Positions 41,219 to 50,950 are shown, numbered from the stretch's first letter. The stretch is DNA of 64,000 bases from Arthrobacter sp. NicSoilB4 (GCF_019977335.1 NZ_AP024653.1:310001-374000), one strand, 5' to 3'. Translations and numbers: made by a program. The notes: generated by a model from the letters alone, not told the origin.

Positions 41219-42256
41219 ATGGCTACAGAACTAGGCCCGACGCCGGTCAAAGAACCGGCGTCGGGCAGTGCTCCGATCCACCACGGCCCCAAGGGCGTGG
41301 GGGAGGACAACGCGATAGCGAGCCAGGGCAAGTGGGCCTCGTGGCTGCTGGCACCAACCATCTTTGCGCTGGCAATCGTGATCGTCTACCCGATCATCAC
41401 CGCCATCGTGATGTCGTTCCAGAAGGATGCCGGCCTTGACCCCGCCACGGGTCTATTCACCGAGGGCGGACCTGCCGGCTTCTCGAATTACACCAACTGG
41501 CTCTTCCAGCAGTGTGCCGCCCCGGGCGGCGGAACCGTGGCCTGCCCGCCCGGAACATTGGGCGCGCAGTTCTGGTCAGCCACCGGGACCACCTTCTACT
41601 TCACCATCGTCACGGTGACCCTGGAGACCATCCTTGGTTTCTGGATGGCCATCATCATGGCGCGGACCTTCCGGGGCCGGAGCCTGGTCCGCGCAGCCGT
41701 GCTGGTGCCGTGGGCCATCCCGACCGCCGTCACGGCCCAGCTGTGGCTGTTCATCTTCGCCTTTGAAGGCATCGGCAACAAGCTCTTCAACACCACCATC
41801 CTGTGGACGGGCAGCGAAATCCCGGCCCGTTGGGCGGTCATCATCGCCGACACCTGGAAGACGACGCCGTTCATGGCGCTGCTGATCCTGGCCGGCCTGC
41901 AGATGATTCCGGCCGAAGTCTACGAGGCGGCCAAGGTCGACGGCGCCTCCGCCTGGCAGCGGTTCAGGATGATCACCCTGCCGCTGGTGAAGCCGGCGCT
42001 GATGGTCGCCATCCTCTTCCGGACGCTGGATGCCCTGCGGATGTTCGACCTCCCGTACATCCTGACGGAAGGCTCCAACAACACCACCACGCTTTCCATT
42101 CTGGTGGTCAACCAGATCAGGCAGGGCTTCAACTCCGCCGCAGCCTTGTCCACCATTACATTCATCATAATCTTCATTGTGGCCTTCATCTTTGTCCGCT
42201 TCCTCGGAGCGAACGTCGTGGAGCAGCAAACCGGCGCAGGTAAGGGGAAGAAATGA
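41219..42256 (+). CDS. Sugar ABC permease (MalF-type)
   Basis: A 345-residue inner-membrane permease with six or more segments. The cytoplasmic EAA loop (EVYEAAKVDGASAWQRFRMITLPLV, cited in part) is present near the C-terminus and is where an ATPase would dock. The ATG at 41219, 7 bases after the previous stop, is used; an upstream extension overlaps the binding-protein gene. It overlaps the next permease by 4 bases. Confidence 0.92.
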   Translation: MATELGPTPVKEPASGSAPIHHGPKGVGEDNAIASQGKWASWLLAPTIFALAIVIVYPIITAIVMSFQKDAGLDPATGLFTEGGPAGFSNYTNWLFQQCAAPGGGTVACPPGTLGAQFWSATGTTFYFTIVTVTLETILGFWMAIIMARTFRGRSLVRAAVLVPWAIPTAVTAQLWLFIFAFEGIGNKLFNTTILWTGSEIPARWAVIIADTWKTTPFMALLILAGLQMIPAEVYEAAKVDGASAWQRFRMITLPLVKPALMVAILFRTLDALRMFDLPYILTEGSNNTTTLSILVVNQIRQGFNSAAALSTITFIIIFIVAFIFVRFLGANVVEQQTGAGKGKK

Positions 42257-43140
42257 CCGCCGCGACCGAACTCCGGGCCGAGCAGGACCGTGGCCGCAAG
42301 GCAGCCCAGAACCGCGAGAAATGGGCGAGCGCCCGGACGTACATCAGCGCCGCCGTGATCCTGTTCTGGTGCCTGGCCCCGGCGTACTGGATGGTGGTGA
42401 CGGCGTTCCGCGATGTGGGCTACACCTACGACACTTCGCTCCTGCCCACCCACGTGACACTCGACAACTTCCGCACCGCCTTCGATACCTCGTTCGGCAA
42501 CAGGTTCGGCCAGGCGCTGCTGAACAGTGTGTTCATCGGTGTGACGGTGACCCTGATCTCGCTGGTGCTGGGCGTGTTCGCGGCCTACGCCCTGGCCCGG
42601 TTGAACTTCCGGTTCAAGTACCTGGTGCTGGGCTTCATCCTGGGGGCGTCCATGTTCCCCGGTGTCGCCCTCATCACCCCGCTGTTCCAGCTGTTCACGA
42701 ATATCGGCTGGATCGGCACCTACCAGGCGCTGATCATTCCGAACATCTCCTTCGTCCTCCCGCTGACGGTCTACACCATGACGTCGTTCTTCCGGGAAAT
42801 GCCGTGGGAGCTTGAGGAAGCGGCCCGCGTGGACGGCTGCACCCAGGGGCAGGCGTTCCGCAGGGTCATCATGCCGCTGGCCGCACCGGCCATCTTCACG
42901 ACCGCGATCCTGGCGTTCATCTCCTCATGGAACGAGTTCCTGATTGCCAGCCAGCTCTCGAACGACCAAACCCAGCCGGTGACAGTGGCCATTGCCAACT
43001 TCGCCGGGGCCCAGCCGCAGCAGATTCCGTACACCGCGATCATGGCGGCCGGAACGATCGTCACAATTCCGCTGGTCATCCTGGTGCTGGTCTTCCAGCG
43101 TAAGATCGTCGCTGGCCTCACCGCCGGTGCCGTGAAATGA
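42253..43140 (+). CDS. Sugar ABC permease (MalG-type)
   Basis: A 295-residue permease with six segments and the EAA motif (EEAARVDGCTQGQAFRRVIM). Together with the MalF-type gene it makes the membrane channel. No ATP-binding gene follows; in actinobacteria such importers often borrow a shared ATPase such as MsiK/UgpC. Start and previous stop overlap (ATGA). Confidence 0.93.
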   Translation: MTAATELRAEQDRGRKAAQNREKWASARTYISAAVILFWCLAPAYWMVVTAFRDVGYTYDTSLLPTHVTLDNFRTAFDTSFGNRFGQALLNSVFIGVTVTLISLVLGVFAAYALARLNFRFKYLVLGFILGASMFPGVALITPLFQLFTNIGWIGTYQALIIPNISFVLPLTVYTMTSFFREMPWELEEAARVDGCTQGQAFRRVIMPLAAPAIFTTAILAFISSWNEFLIASQLSNDQTQPVTVAIANFAGAQPQQIPYTAIMAAGTIVTIPLVILVLVFQRKIVAGLTAGAVK

Positions 43141-43150
43141 CGGCCCGGCA

Positions 43151-43405
43151 ATGAACGGCAAGCCGAGCCGTGGTCTGGTCCGGAGCGAACACCGTCGTGT
43201 CCGCTCCGGCGAGGACTTCGACATCATCATCGGGCTGCTCGGTTTCTGGGCCCTGGTGCTGTTCGTCGTCACCGTCTGGATGGAGGTGACCGGCCAGCCG
43301 GCGCTGGGCTGGGCCCTGGGCCTGCTGGCCATGGTGCTGGCCGTGTACGGACTGATCCGGCTACGCCGCCGCCTGCCCGAAAGGACGGCAACCAGGCGCA
43401 ACTGA
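43151..43405 (+). CDS. Small membrane protein of the sugar ABC operon
   Basis: An 84-residue protein with two hydrophobic segments (about 25-45 and 53-72) and Arg-rich ends (SEHRRVRSGEDFDIIIG and RLRRRLPERTATRRN). No family is recognised. It sits 10 bases after the MalG-type gene, in the place where an ATPase gene often occurs. It may be an accessory subunit of the importer or a conserved bystander. Confidence 0.7.
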   Translation: MNGKPSRGLVRSEHRRVRSGEDFDIIIGLLGFWALVLFVVTVWMEVTGQPALGWALGLLAMVLAVYGLIRLRRRLPERTATRRN

Positions 43406-43497
43406 GGACCGGAGCTGCGGCTCTGAGGCCGCGGGGGCGGGCAAGGAACTCCTGCGTCCGGCATCAGGCAGCAGCAGACAGTCGATAAGGGGACACG

Positions 43498-44616
43498 GTG
43501 GCAAAGACGACAGACAGGGCGCAACGCGGAGGCCATTCGGGCGTCAGCATCGAGGACGTGGCCCTGGCTGCCGGAGTGTCCACCGCCACCGTGTCCCGCG
43601 CCGTCCGGGGACTGCCCAGGGTTTCGCCCGCCACCCGGGAGAAGATCCTGGGCATCGCGGAGGATCTAGGCTATGTCGCATCCTCATCGGCCTCCGGGCT
43701 GGCAACCGGGCGCACCAAGACCATCGGCGTGCTTGCCCCGTTCGTCAGCCGCTGGTTTTTCTCCAAAGCCATCGAGGGCGCGGACCGGGAACTGCATGCC
43801 CGGCAGTACAACCTTTCACTGTTCAATCTGGGCGGGCACGGCAGCCACCGTGAGCGGCTCTTCAGCAAGACGATGGTCTACAAACAGATCGACGCGCTGC
43901 TGGTCCTGTGTATGGCGCTGACACATGAAGAGATTGAACACCTCCAGAAGATCGACATCCCGCTGGTCGTCGTCGGCGGGCACGTCGAAGAATGTCCCTA
44001 CATCGGCATCGACGACTACGCGGCCGCCGCAACGGCCGTGCGGCACCTGATCGGCCTCGGGCACAAGGAAATCGCCCTGCTGCACGGCGACGACGAAACC
44101 GACCTCAACTTCGACGTCCCCCGGGTCCGGATCAAGGCTTTCCAGGATGTGATGGCGGAAGCCGGCCTGAACGTCCGGGAGGAATGGGACGAATGGGGCG
44201 ATTTTACGGTCCCCAGCGGCCAGAACGCCTTCCGCCGGCTCTGGGACAGGCCCGGGCCGAAGCCCACTGCCATCTTCTGCGCCTCCGACGAGATGGCCAT
44301 GGGGATCATCTTCGAGGCCACCCGGGCCGGAGTCCGCATCCCCGGGGAACTCTCCGTGATTGGGATCGACGACCACGACTTTTCCGAGGCCATGGGCCTC
44401 ACCACCGTCAGGCAGCGCCCCGACGAGCAGGCCGAACTGGGCACCAAGATGCTGCTGGACGAACTCGACGGCGTGGACGGGGCAGTGCGCTCCACGGTTG
44501 CCCCGCACCAGCTGATTGTCCGAAGCACAACGGCACCGCCCCGCGGCGCCGAAACCCGGATGGCCGCCGCGCCGGGTGCAACGGCCCAGGAGCCGGTCCC
44601 TCCGCAGCACGCCTGA
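43498..44616 (+). CDS. LacI/GalR-family regulator
   Basis: A 372-residue regulator from a GTG start. The HTH (VSIEDVALAAGVSTATVSRAV, about 15-35) and hinge are typical, followed by a periplasmic-binding-type domain with a C-terminal IPGELSVIGIDDHDFSEAMG. The ligand is unknown. The operon organisation, with a LacI-type operator before the binding-protein gene, suggests that it controls the sugar importer. A long low-complexity tail (about 345-372) follows. Confidence 0.92.
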   Translation: MAKTTDRAQRGGHSGVSIEDVALAAGVSTATVSRAVRGLPRVSPATREKILGIAEDLGYVASSSASGLATGRTKTIGVLAPFVSRWFFSKAIEGADRELHARQYNLSLFNLGGHGSHRERLFSKTMVYKQIDALLVLCMALTHEEIEHLQKIDIPLVVVGGHVEECPYIGIDDYAAAATAVRHLIGLGHKEIALLHGDDETDLNFDVPRVRIKAFQDVMAEAGLNVREEWDEWGDFTVPSGQNAFRRLWDRPGPKPTAIFCASDEMAMGIIFEATRAGVRIPGELSVIGIDDHDFSEAMGLTTVRQRPDEQAELGTKMLLDELDGVDGAVRSTVAPHQLIVRSTTAPPRGAETRMAAAPGATAQEPVPPQHA

Positions 44617-44656
44617 TCAGTGCGGTACCGGCAGGTGCGTCGGTAGCGCGGGACAG

Positions 44657-45565
44657 TCAGGAAGCGCGGGCCAGTTGCCGGATCGGGATCCAGCGGGATG
44701 CCAGCCGGCGGTAGGCCGCGGCCGCGCCCGTCATGTCCCCTTCGGCCAGGCACTCGATGCCCAGCCTGACATCCATGGGTGACTCATCGGGGTAGACCTT
44801 GTCCGCCACCGCGCCGTAGTCCAGTTCCACCACCGACTCCGGGTGGAAGAGCTCCAGCCATTCAGTGAGCTGGGTCAGGTCCTCGAGCATGTCCAGGTCC
44901 GGTGCGGCGAGGGCCAGGTGGGCCACCGCATAGCGGACCCGCTCGAGGGCTTCGCCGATGGTCGCCCGGATCCGCACGGTCACAATGTGCCCCTCGGATT
45001 CCACCACGTCCGTGGGGTCCGATTCCTGGAACAGGCAGAACCAGCTGAACGGGATGCCCCAGGTGGAAGCCCGGGTGTGCACGCGGCCCAGCCCGGCGTG
45101 CGCCCGCACGTCATCGATCCGTTCCTGGTGCTTGTCGCGCTGCTCCTCCGGAATCAGCAGTTGCGCCAAAGGCCCGTGGATGCCCTCCATCAGGGCGTTG
45201 GCGGCCAGCCCGGCCCGGAGCACCAGCTGGCTCGGGCAGTACAGCAGGCCGTCCGGATGCCCGGCGCCGGAGGTGCCGGCGTCGGCGGTTGGCGCCGCCG
45301 GTAAAGCGTTGTCCGGGCGCGGCGCCGCGAGGACGCGGACCAGATCCGTCGCCCCGGTGGGAAACGGGTCCCCGCCAGGGCGGGTGATGCGGCCCAGGGA
45401 GGCGAGCAGCTCGGCGTTTTCGACTGCCGCGCGGGAGCCGCCCCGGGACCCTGCCTCGCGGAGGGCCTCCTGCTGTTCCTCGGGGAACGCCTCCAGGGGC
45501 TCGTAGATCCGCAGCGCGGAGGAGAACGGCAGCCCCGCCTGTCCGTGGTAGAGGTTTCCCGTCAT
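44657..45565 (-). CDS. Unknown protein downstream of exonuclease III
   Basis: About 302 residues from the ATG at 45565 (the longer frame from 45601 overlaps the xthA stop). I do not recognise a family. It is soluble, with a helical C-terminus (LDMLEDLTQLTEWLELFHPE then ECLAEGDMTGAAAAYRRLA resembling a tetratricopeptide-like repeat). The N-terminal half contains no catalytic motif that I can see. It is followed by the convergent LacI gene. Cotranscription with xthA is likely: they are on the same strand and 28 bases apart. Confidence 0.7.
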   Translation of the reverse strand: MTGNLYHGQAGLPFSSALRIYEPLEAFPEEQQEALREAGSRGGSRAAVENAELLASLGRITRPGGDPFPTGATDLVRVLAAPRPDNALPAAPTADAGTSGAGHPDGLLYCPSQLVLRAGLAANALMEGIHGPLAQLLIPEEQRDKHQERIDDVRAHAGLGRVHTRASTWGIPFSWFCLFQESDPTDVVESEGHIVTVRIRATIGEALERVRYAVAHLALAAPDLDMLEDLTQLTEWLELFHPESVVELDYGAVADKVYPDESPMDVRLGIECLAEGDMTGAAAAYRRLASRWIPIRQLARAS

Positions 45566-45593
45566 TGGATTCCGTCGCTTCCCTGTGCCCTCA

Positions 45594-46400
45594 TCAGTCA
45601 CTCAGCTCCACGATCACGGGGGCGTGATCAGAGGCCCCCTTGCCCTTGCGTTCCTCGCGGTCGATCGCGGCGCCGGTGACCCGGGCGGCCAGCGCGGGGG
45701 AGGCAAGGACAAAGTCGATCCGCATCCCTTCCTTTTTCGGGAAGCGCAGCTGTGTGTAGTCCCAGTAGGTGTAGACCCCGGGCCCGGGGGTGTGCGGGCG
45801 GACAACGTCCTGGAAGCCGGCGTTCTCGAAGGCGTGGAAGGCCGCCCGCTCCGGTTCGCTGACGTGGGTGAGGCCTTCGGTGCGGAAGTAGTCGATGTCC
45901 CAGACATCGTCGTCCTGCGGGGCGATGTTCCAGTCGCCCATCAGGGCGATCTGCGCCTGGGGGTCCTCACGGATCCAGCCCTCCGCGTGGGTCCGCAGCG
46001 CGTCCAGCCAGCTGAGCTTGTACGGCATATGCTCATCGTCGAGGGCCCGGCCGTTGGGAACATAGAGGCTCCAGACCCTGACTCCGCCGCAGGTGGCGCC
46101 GATGGCGCGGGCCTCCTGCACGGCGTCCTTGCCGTTCTTGCCGAACACGGGCTGGTCCAGGAAGGTGCGTTCGACGTCGGCGAGCCCCACCCGGGAGGCG
46201 ATCGCCACGCCGTTCCACTGGCTCAGGCCGAAGTGCGCAACCTCGTAGCCCATGTTCTCGAACAGCTCCCAGGGGAAGTTGTCGTCCTTGCACTTGGTCT
46301 CCTGGATGGCCAGGACATCACAGTCGGTGCGCTGAAGCCAGGCTTCAACGCGGTCGGCACGGGCACGGAGCGAGTTCACATTCCAGGTAGCTATCTTCAC
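45594..46400 (-). CDS. xthA: Exodeoxyribonuclease III
   Basis: A 268-residue AP endonuclease/3'-exonuclease of the EEP fold. Motifs: ATWNVNSLRAR at the start, IQETK (about 33-37), GDWNIAP (about 148-154), RIDFVL and SDHAPVIVEL at the end, all catalytic or magnesium-binding in this family. The GTG at 46400 fits the family start (VKIATWNVNS). It repairs abasic sites and oxidised 3' ends. It is divergent from the valine operon by 167 bases. Confidence 0.95.
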   Translation of the reverse strand: MKIATWNVNSLRARADRVEAWLQRTDCDVLAIQETKCKDDNFPWELFENMGYEVAHFGLSQWNGVAIASRVGLADVERTFLDQPVFGKNGKDAVQEARAIGATCGGVRVWSLYVPNGRALDDEHMPYKLSWLDALRTHAEGWIREDPQAQIALMGDWNIAPQDDDVWDIDYFRTEGLTHVSEPERAAFHAFENAGFQDVVRPHTPGPGVYTYWDYTQLRFPKKEGMRIDFVLASPALAARVTGAAIDREERKGKGASDHAPVIVELSD

Positions 46401-46501
46401 AGTCCCTAACTTACCGAACTTGGCTGCCGGGCGAAGCTGCACGCCGGCCCCGGCCCCTCTGGAATTTAGTAGGAAGTCCGAGTATATTCAGGAGCAGCAG
46501 A

Positions 46502-46539
46502 TGACGTGGGTCACAGGCGGTCCTGCCGTCACCACGTCA
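46502..46539. promoter_or_regulatory. Inverted repeat in the mmsA promoter region
   Basis: TGACGTGG and CCACGTCA are perfect 8-base arms 22 bases apart, ending 28 bases before mmsA. A TATATT at about 46483 upstream could be a -10 element. The left part also overlaps a weak CRP-like GATGACGTGGGTCACA. A regulator is not assigned. Confidence 0.4.
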
Positions 46540-46567
46540 GCCACACGGTGCAAAGGAGCATTCCATC

Positions 46568-48067
46568 ATGGTTCGCGAACTATCCCATTACATTGACGGC
46601 CAGCATGTTGAAGGCACCTCGGGGCGCTTCAGCGACGTCTACGATCCGTGCACGGGCGAGGTCCAGGCCCGGGTGCCGCTGGCCAGCACCGAAGAGGTCC
46701 GCAACGTCGTGTCCAACGCGGAAAAGGGCCAGCTCGAATGGGCGGCCATGAACCCGCAGCGCCGCGGCCGGATCCTGCTCAAGTTCGTCGACCTGGTCAA
46801 CCAGAACCTGGACGAGCTCGCCACCCTGCTGTCCTCGGAACACGGCAAGACCTTCCTCGACGCGAAAGGTGACATCCAGCGCGGCATCGAGGTCGTCGAA
46901 TTCGCCGCCGGCGCCCCGCACCTGCTCAAGGGCGAATTCTCGGACAGCGCCGGAACCGGCATCGACGTCCACTCGCTGCGCCAACCCCTCGGCGTCGTCG
47001 CCGGCATCACCCCCTTCAACTTCCCGGCCATGATCCCGCTCTGGAAGTCCGGCCCGGCCCTCGCCGCGGGCAACTCCTTCATCCTCAAGCCGTCCGAACG
47101 TGACCCCTCCGTGCCGCTGCGCCTCGCCGAGCTCTTCACCGAGGCCGGTCTCCCCGCTGGCGTCTTCAACGTCGTCAACGGCGACAAGGAAGCGGTGGAC
47201 GCGCTGCTGGAAGACCCCCGCGTCCAGGCCATCGGCTTCGTCGGCTCCACGCCGATCGCGCAGTACATCTACGCCACGGCCGCCGCGAACGGCAAGCGCG
47301 CCCAGTGCTTCGGCGGCGCCAAGAACCACATGGTGATCATGCCGGACGCGGACCTGGACATGGCCGCGGACGCCCTGATGGGGGCAGGCTTCGGCTCCGC
47401 CGGCGAACGCTGCATGGCCATCTCGGTGGCCGTGCCGGTCGGCAAGGCAACCGGCGACGCGCTCGTCGCCAAGCTGGAGGAACGGATCGCGGACCTGAAG
47501 GTTGGCCACAGCCTCGCGAAGGATTCCGACTTCGGCCCGGTGGTGGCAGCTTCCGCCAAGGAACGGATCGAGGGCTACATCAAGGCCGGCGTCGACGAGG
47601 GCGCCACCTTGCTGGCCGACGGCCGCGGCCTCAAGGTCGAAGGCTATGAGGGCGGTTTCTGGGTGGGCCCCACGCTCTTCGACAACGTCACCAAGGACAT
47701 GACGATCTACAAGGAAGAGATCTTCGGCCCCGTCCTGAGCGTCCTTCGCGCTGAGGACTACGACGAGGCCCTGCGCCTGTGCAGCGAGCACGAGTTCGGC
47801 AACGGCGTGGCCATCTTCACCCGCGACGGCGATTCGGCCCGTGACTTCGCCAGCCGGGTCCAGGTGGGCATGGTGGGCATCAACGTGCCCATCCCCGTGC
47901 CGATCGCCTACTACACCTTCGGCGGCTGGAAGGCCTCCGGCTTCGGTGACCTCAACCAGCACGGCGCCGACGCGTTCCGCTTCTACACCAAGACCAAGAC
48001 CGTCACCACGCGCTGGCCCTCCGGCATCCGCACCGGTGCCAGCTTCGTGATGCCGGAAGGCAGCTGA
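46568..48067 (+). CDS. mmsA: Methylmalonate-semialdehyde dehydrogenase (acylating)
   Basis: A 499-residue aldehyde dehydrogenase that converts methylmalonate semialdehyde to propionyl-CoA in valine degradation. Visible: GVVAGITPFNFPAMIPLW (NAD site), GSTPIAQYIY, catalytic Cys282 (GSAGERCMAISVAV), and the MmsA-type CoA-acylating features; the conserved Glu of non-acylating aldehyde dehydrogenases is replaced. The RBS AAAGGAG precedes the ATG. It is the first of four valine/fatty acid catabolic genes in one operon. Confidence 0.95.
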   Translation: MVRELSHYIDGQHVEGTSGRFSDVYDPCTGEVQARVPLASTEEVRNVVSNAEKGQLEWAAMNPQRRGRILLKFVDLVNQNLDELATLLSSEHGKTFLDAKGDIQRGIEVVEFAAGAPHLLKGEFSDSAGTGIDVHSLRQPLGVVAGITPFNFPAMIPLWKSGPALAAGNSFILKPSERDPSVPLRLAELFTEAGLPAGVFNVVNGDKEAVDALLEDPRVQAIGFVGSTPIAQYIYATAAANGKRAQCFGGAKNHMVIMPDADLDMAADALMGAGFGSAGERCMAISVAVPVGKATGDALVAKLEERIADLKVGHSLAKDSDFGPVVAASAKERIEGYIKAGVDEGATLLADGRGLKVEGYEGGFWVGPTLFDNVTKDMTIYKEEIFGPVLSVLRAEDYDEALRLCSEHEFGNGVAIFTRDGDSARDFASRVQVGMVGINVPIPVPIAYYTFGGWKASGFGDLNQHGADAFRFYTKTKTVTTRWPSGIRTGASFVMPEGS

Positions 48068-49152
48068 TGGCGGGCAAGCACTCCGAGGACGCGGCGCCGG
48101 CGGAAGTGCTGTTCGAACGGCGCGGCCGGCTCGGCGTCGTCACGCTGAACCGGCCCCGGGCCGTCAACGCGCTCACCGCGGGCATGGCCTCGGCCATGCT
48201 GGACCAGCTCACCCTCTGGGCCGACGACGACGCCGTGGCGGCCGTCCTGGTCCGCGGCGCCGGTGACCGCGGGCTGTGCGCCGGCGGCGACATCGTTGCC
48301 ATCTACCGGGACATGCTCGACGGCGGCGACGCGACCGCTGCCTTCTGGGCAGAGGAATACCGGCTGAACCTGCTGATTTCCGAGTACCCCAAGCCGTATG
48401 TGGCGTTCATGGACGGACTGGTCCTCGGCGGCGGGGTGGGGATCTCCGCGCACGGCTCAGTCCGGATCGTCACCGAACGCACCCGGATGGGCATGCCGGA
48501 GACCACGATCGGATTTGTGCCCGACGTCGGCGGAACCCTGCTGCTGTCCCGATCGCCGGGGGAGACCGGCACCCACGCGGCCCTCACGGGAGCGCACCTG
48601 AGCGGCGCGGATGCGCTGTTCCTGGGGCTCGCGGACCACTTCGTGCCGTCAGCCAGCCTGGCTGACCTTGAGGTGGCGCTGGAGAGCGAGCCGGCGGACA
48701 CCGCCGTCGCACGCTTCGTCGAGGAAGCCCCCGGTTCCGTCCTCGCGGCGCAGCGGGAGTGGATCGACGCCTGCTACGCCAGCGACGACGCCGAAGAGAT
48801 CCTGCAGAGGCTGCGGGCTTTTGGCGGAGAGAACGCAGCGGAAGCGGCCGATGCCGCCGACACAATCGAGGGCAAGTCGCCGACCGCCGTGAAAGTGGCG
48901 CTGGCATCCCTGCGCCGGGCCAAGGACCTGAGCCTCGAGGAAGCCCTGGAGCAGGAATACCGGGTGGGGCTGCGGTTCCTGGCCGGCCCCGACTTCCGTG
49001 AAGGCATCCGCGCGCAGGTGGTGGACAAGGACCGCGACCCGCACTGGCAGCCTGCCAGCCTGGCGGAGGTCAGCCGGAACGACGTCGAATCCTATTTTTC
49101 GCCGCTGGGCGACCGTGAACTGAAGCTGTCGAAGGAGCGGGACAATGTCTGA
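48067..49152 (+). CDS. 3-hydroxyisobutyryl-CoA hydrolase (HIBCH-type)
   Basis: A 361-residue enoyl-CoA hydratase-fold enzyme with oxyanion residues in GLCAGGDIVAIYRDM (about 76-90) and LGGGVGISAHGSVRIV, and the HIBCH catalytic Glu region MPETTIGFVPDVGGTLLLSR. The C-terminal extension, longer than in ordinary enoyl-CoA hydratases (about 260 residues), is the HIBCH mark. It releases CoA from 3-hydroxyisobutyryl-CoA. It overlaps mmsA's stop by one base. Confidence 0.9.
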   Translation: MAGKHSEDAAPAEVLFERRGRLGVVTLNRPRAVNALTAGMASAMLDQLTLWADDDAVAAVLVRGAGDRGLCAGGDIVAIYRDMLDGGDATAAFWAEEYRLNLLISEYPKPYVAFMDGLVLGGGVGISAHGSVRIVTERTRMGMPETTIGFVPDVGGTLLLSRSPGETGTHAALTGAHLSGADALFLGLADHFVPSASLADLEVALESEPADTAVARFVEEAPGSVLAAQREWIDACYASDDAEEILQRLRAFGGENAAEAADAADTIEGKSPTAVKVALASLRRAKDLSLEEALEQEYRVGLRFLAGPDFREGIRAQVVDKDRDPHWQPASLAEVSRNDVESYFSPLGDRELKLSKERDNV

Positions 49153-50113
49153 AACATCGCCGGCCGGAGCGGGCCAGCCCGGGGCGCCGACGGGCACCAT
49201 CGCCTTCCTGGGCCTTGGCCACATGGGCGGGCCGATGGCCATCAACCTGGTCAAGGCCGGCTACACGGTGACCGGCTTCGACGTGGTGCCGGCCGCGTTG
49301 GAGACGGCCCGGGCGCACGGAATCGCCACCGCGGAGACTGCGGTCGAGGCGGTGGCGGGCGCCGGCGTCGTGCTGACCATGCTGCCCAGCGGCACGCACC
49401 TCCTCGACGCCTACCGCGGCAGCCCCGGCGGGCCGGGAAAGCAGAGCCAGCCGGGCCTGCTGGACGTGGCCCGGCCGGGCACCCTCTTCCTGGACTGCTC
49501 CACGATCAACGTGGACGAGGCGCGCGAGGCCGCCGACCTGGCTCTCGCCGCAGGCCACCGGGCCGTTGATGCCCCGGTCTCCGGCGGCGTCGTCGGGGCC
49601 GAGGCCGGCACACTGACGTTTATGGTGGGGGCACTTCCCGAAGACTTCGAAGCGGTCAGGCCGATGCTCGAAGTCATGGGCAAGCGGGTAGTGCACTGCG
49701 GGGAACACGGTGCCGGGCAGGCGGCGAAGATCTGCAACAACATGATCCTCGGCGTCTCGATGATCGCCGTCAGTGAGGCCTTCGTGCTCGGGGAGAAGCT
49801 GGGGCTCACGCACCAGGCCCTGTTCGACGTCGCCTCCGCGGCCTCGGGCCAGTGCTGGGCGCTGACCACCAACTGCCCCGTTCCAGGGCCGGTTCCCACG
49901 AGCCCCGCCAACCGCGACTACCAGCCCGGTTTCGCGGGAGCCCTCATGGCCAAGGACCTGAAGCTGGCGCTCAACGCGCTGGAAAGCACCGGCGTCGCCG
50001 CCCGGCTGGGTCCGCTGGCATCGGAAATCTACGATACCTTTGCCGCGGAAGGCGGGGCCGGACGGGACTTCTCCGGCATCATCACGGACATCCGGGACAA
50101 GTCCGGCCACTGA
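49145..50113 (+). CDS. mmsB: 3-hydroxyisobutyrate dehydrogenase
   Basis: A 322-residue dehydrogenase. The dinucleotide loop is FLGLGHMGGPMA (about 19-30), the substrate-site stretch is DAPVSGGVVGAEAGTLTFMV (about 140-159), and the catalytic Lys region HGAGQAAKICNNMIL follows. It oxidises 3-hydroxyisobutyrate to methylmalonate semialdehyde, the substrate of MmsA. Its start overlaps the HIBCH gene by 8 bases. N-terminal extension (1-16) looks disordered. Confidence 0.94.
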   Translation: MSETSPAGAGQPGAPTGTIAFLGLGHMGGPMAINLVKAGYTVTGFDVVPAALETARAHGIATAETAVEAVAGAGVVLTMLPSGTHLLDAYRGSPGGPGKQSQPGLLDVARPGTLFLDCSTINVDEAREAADLALAAGHRAVDAPVSGGVVGAEAGTLTFMVGALPEDFEAVRPMLEVMGKRVVHCGEHGAGQAAKICNNMILGVSMIAVSEAFVLGEKLGLTHQALFDVASAASGQCWALTTNCPVPGPVPTSPANRDYQPGFAGALMAKDLKLALNALESTGVAARLGPLASEIYDTFAAEGGAGRDFSGIITDIRDKSGH

Positions 50114-50156
50114 ACGGCCGAACACCAACCATCGTTGAACAGCTGAGGGGACAGGC

Positions 50157-50936
50157 ATGACGGAGCAGTACACAAACATTCTGGTGGAGCGGCGCGGCCG
50201 GGTGGGGCTCGTGACGCTCAACCGGCCCGAGGCACTGAACGCCCTCAACAAGGCGACCATGGACGAACTCGTGGCCGCGGTGTCCGCCATGGACGCCGAC
50301 CCCGAGGTGGGGGCCGTGGTGCTGACGGGCTCCGCCAAGGCCTTCGCCGCGGGTGCAGACATCAAGGAAATGCAGTCCAAGGGGTACATGGACATGTACG
50401 CGGCGGACTGGTTCCGGGGCTGGGAGGACTTCACCCGGCTGCGCATCCCCGTGGTCGCGGCAGTGTCAGGCTTCGCCCTCGGCGGAGGCTGTGAGCTCGC
50501 GATGATGTGCGATTTCATCATTGCCGGCGACAACGCCAAGTTCGGCCAGCCGGAAATCAACCTGGGCGTGCTGCCCGGGATGGGCGGCTCGCAGCGCCTC
50601 ACCCGCGCCGTCGGCAAGTCCAAGGCGATGGACATGATCCTGACCGGACGGTTCATGGACGCCGAGGAAGCCGAACGCGCCGGCCTTGTGTCCCGCGTGG
50701 TGGCGGCCGCGGACGTGGTGGAGGAGGCCCTCCGGGCCGCCGAGGTGATTGCCTCCAAGTCCAAGCCCGTGGCGATGGTGGCCAAGGAAGCAGTCAACGC
50801 CGCCTTCGAGACCGGGCTGGCCCAGGGTGTGCTGTTTGAACGCCGGGTGTTCCACTCGCTGTTCGCCACCGAGGACCAGAAGGAAGGGATGGCGGCTTTC
50901 ACCGAGAAGCGCCAGCCGGACTTCACGCACCGCTGA
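50157..50936 (+). CDS. Enoyl-CoA hydratase
   Basis: A 259-residue crotonase-family enzyme. Oxyanion-hole residues lie in [12 protein letters not shown] (about 60-71) and [14 protein letters not shown]; catalytic Glu is in the region [21 protein letters not shown]. It follows mmsB by 43 bases and hydrates 2-enoyl-CoA, probably methacrylyl-CoA in valine breakdown given the neighbours, though general fatty-acid oxidation is possible. Confidence 0.92.
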   Translation: MTEQYTNILVERRGRVGLVTLNRPEALNALNKATMDELVAAVSAMDADPEVGAVVLTGSAKAFAAGADIKEMQSKGYMDMYAADWFRGWEDFTRLRIPVVAAVSGFALGGGCELAMMCDFIIAGDNAKFGQPEINLGVLPGMGGSQRLTRAVGKSKAMDMILTGRFMDAEEAERAGLVSRVVAAADVVEEALRAAEVIASKSKPVAMVAKEAVNAAFETGLAQGVLFERRVFHSLFATEDQKEGMAAFTEKRQPDFTHR

Positions 50937-50950
50937 CCGGCGCCGCGTCC

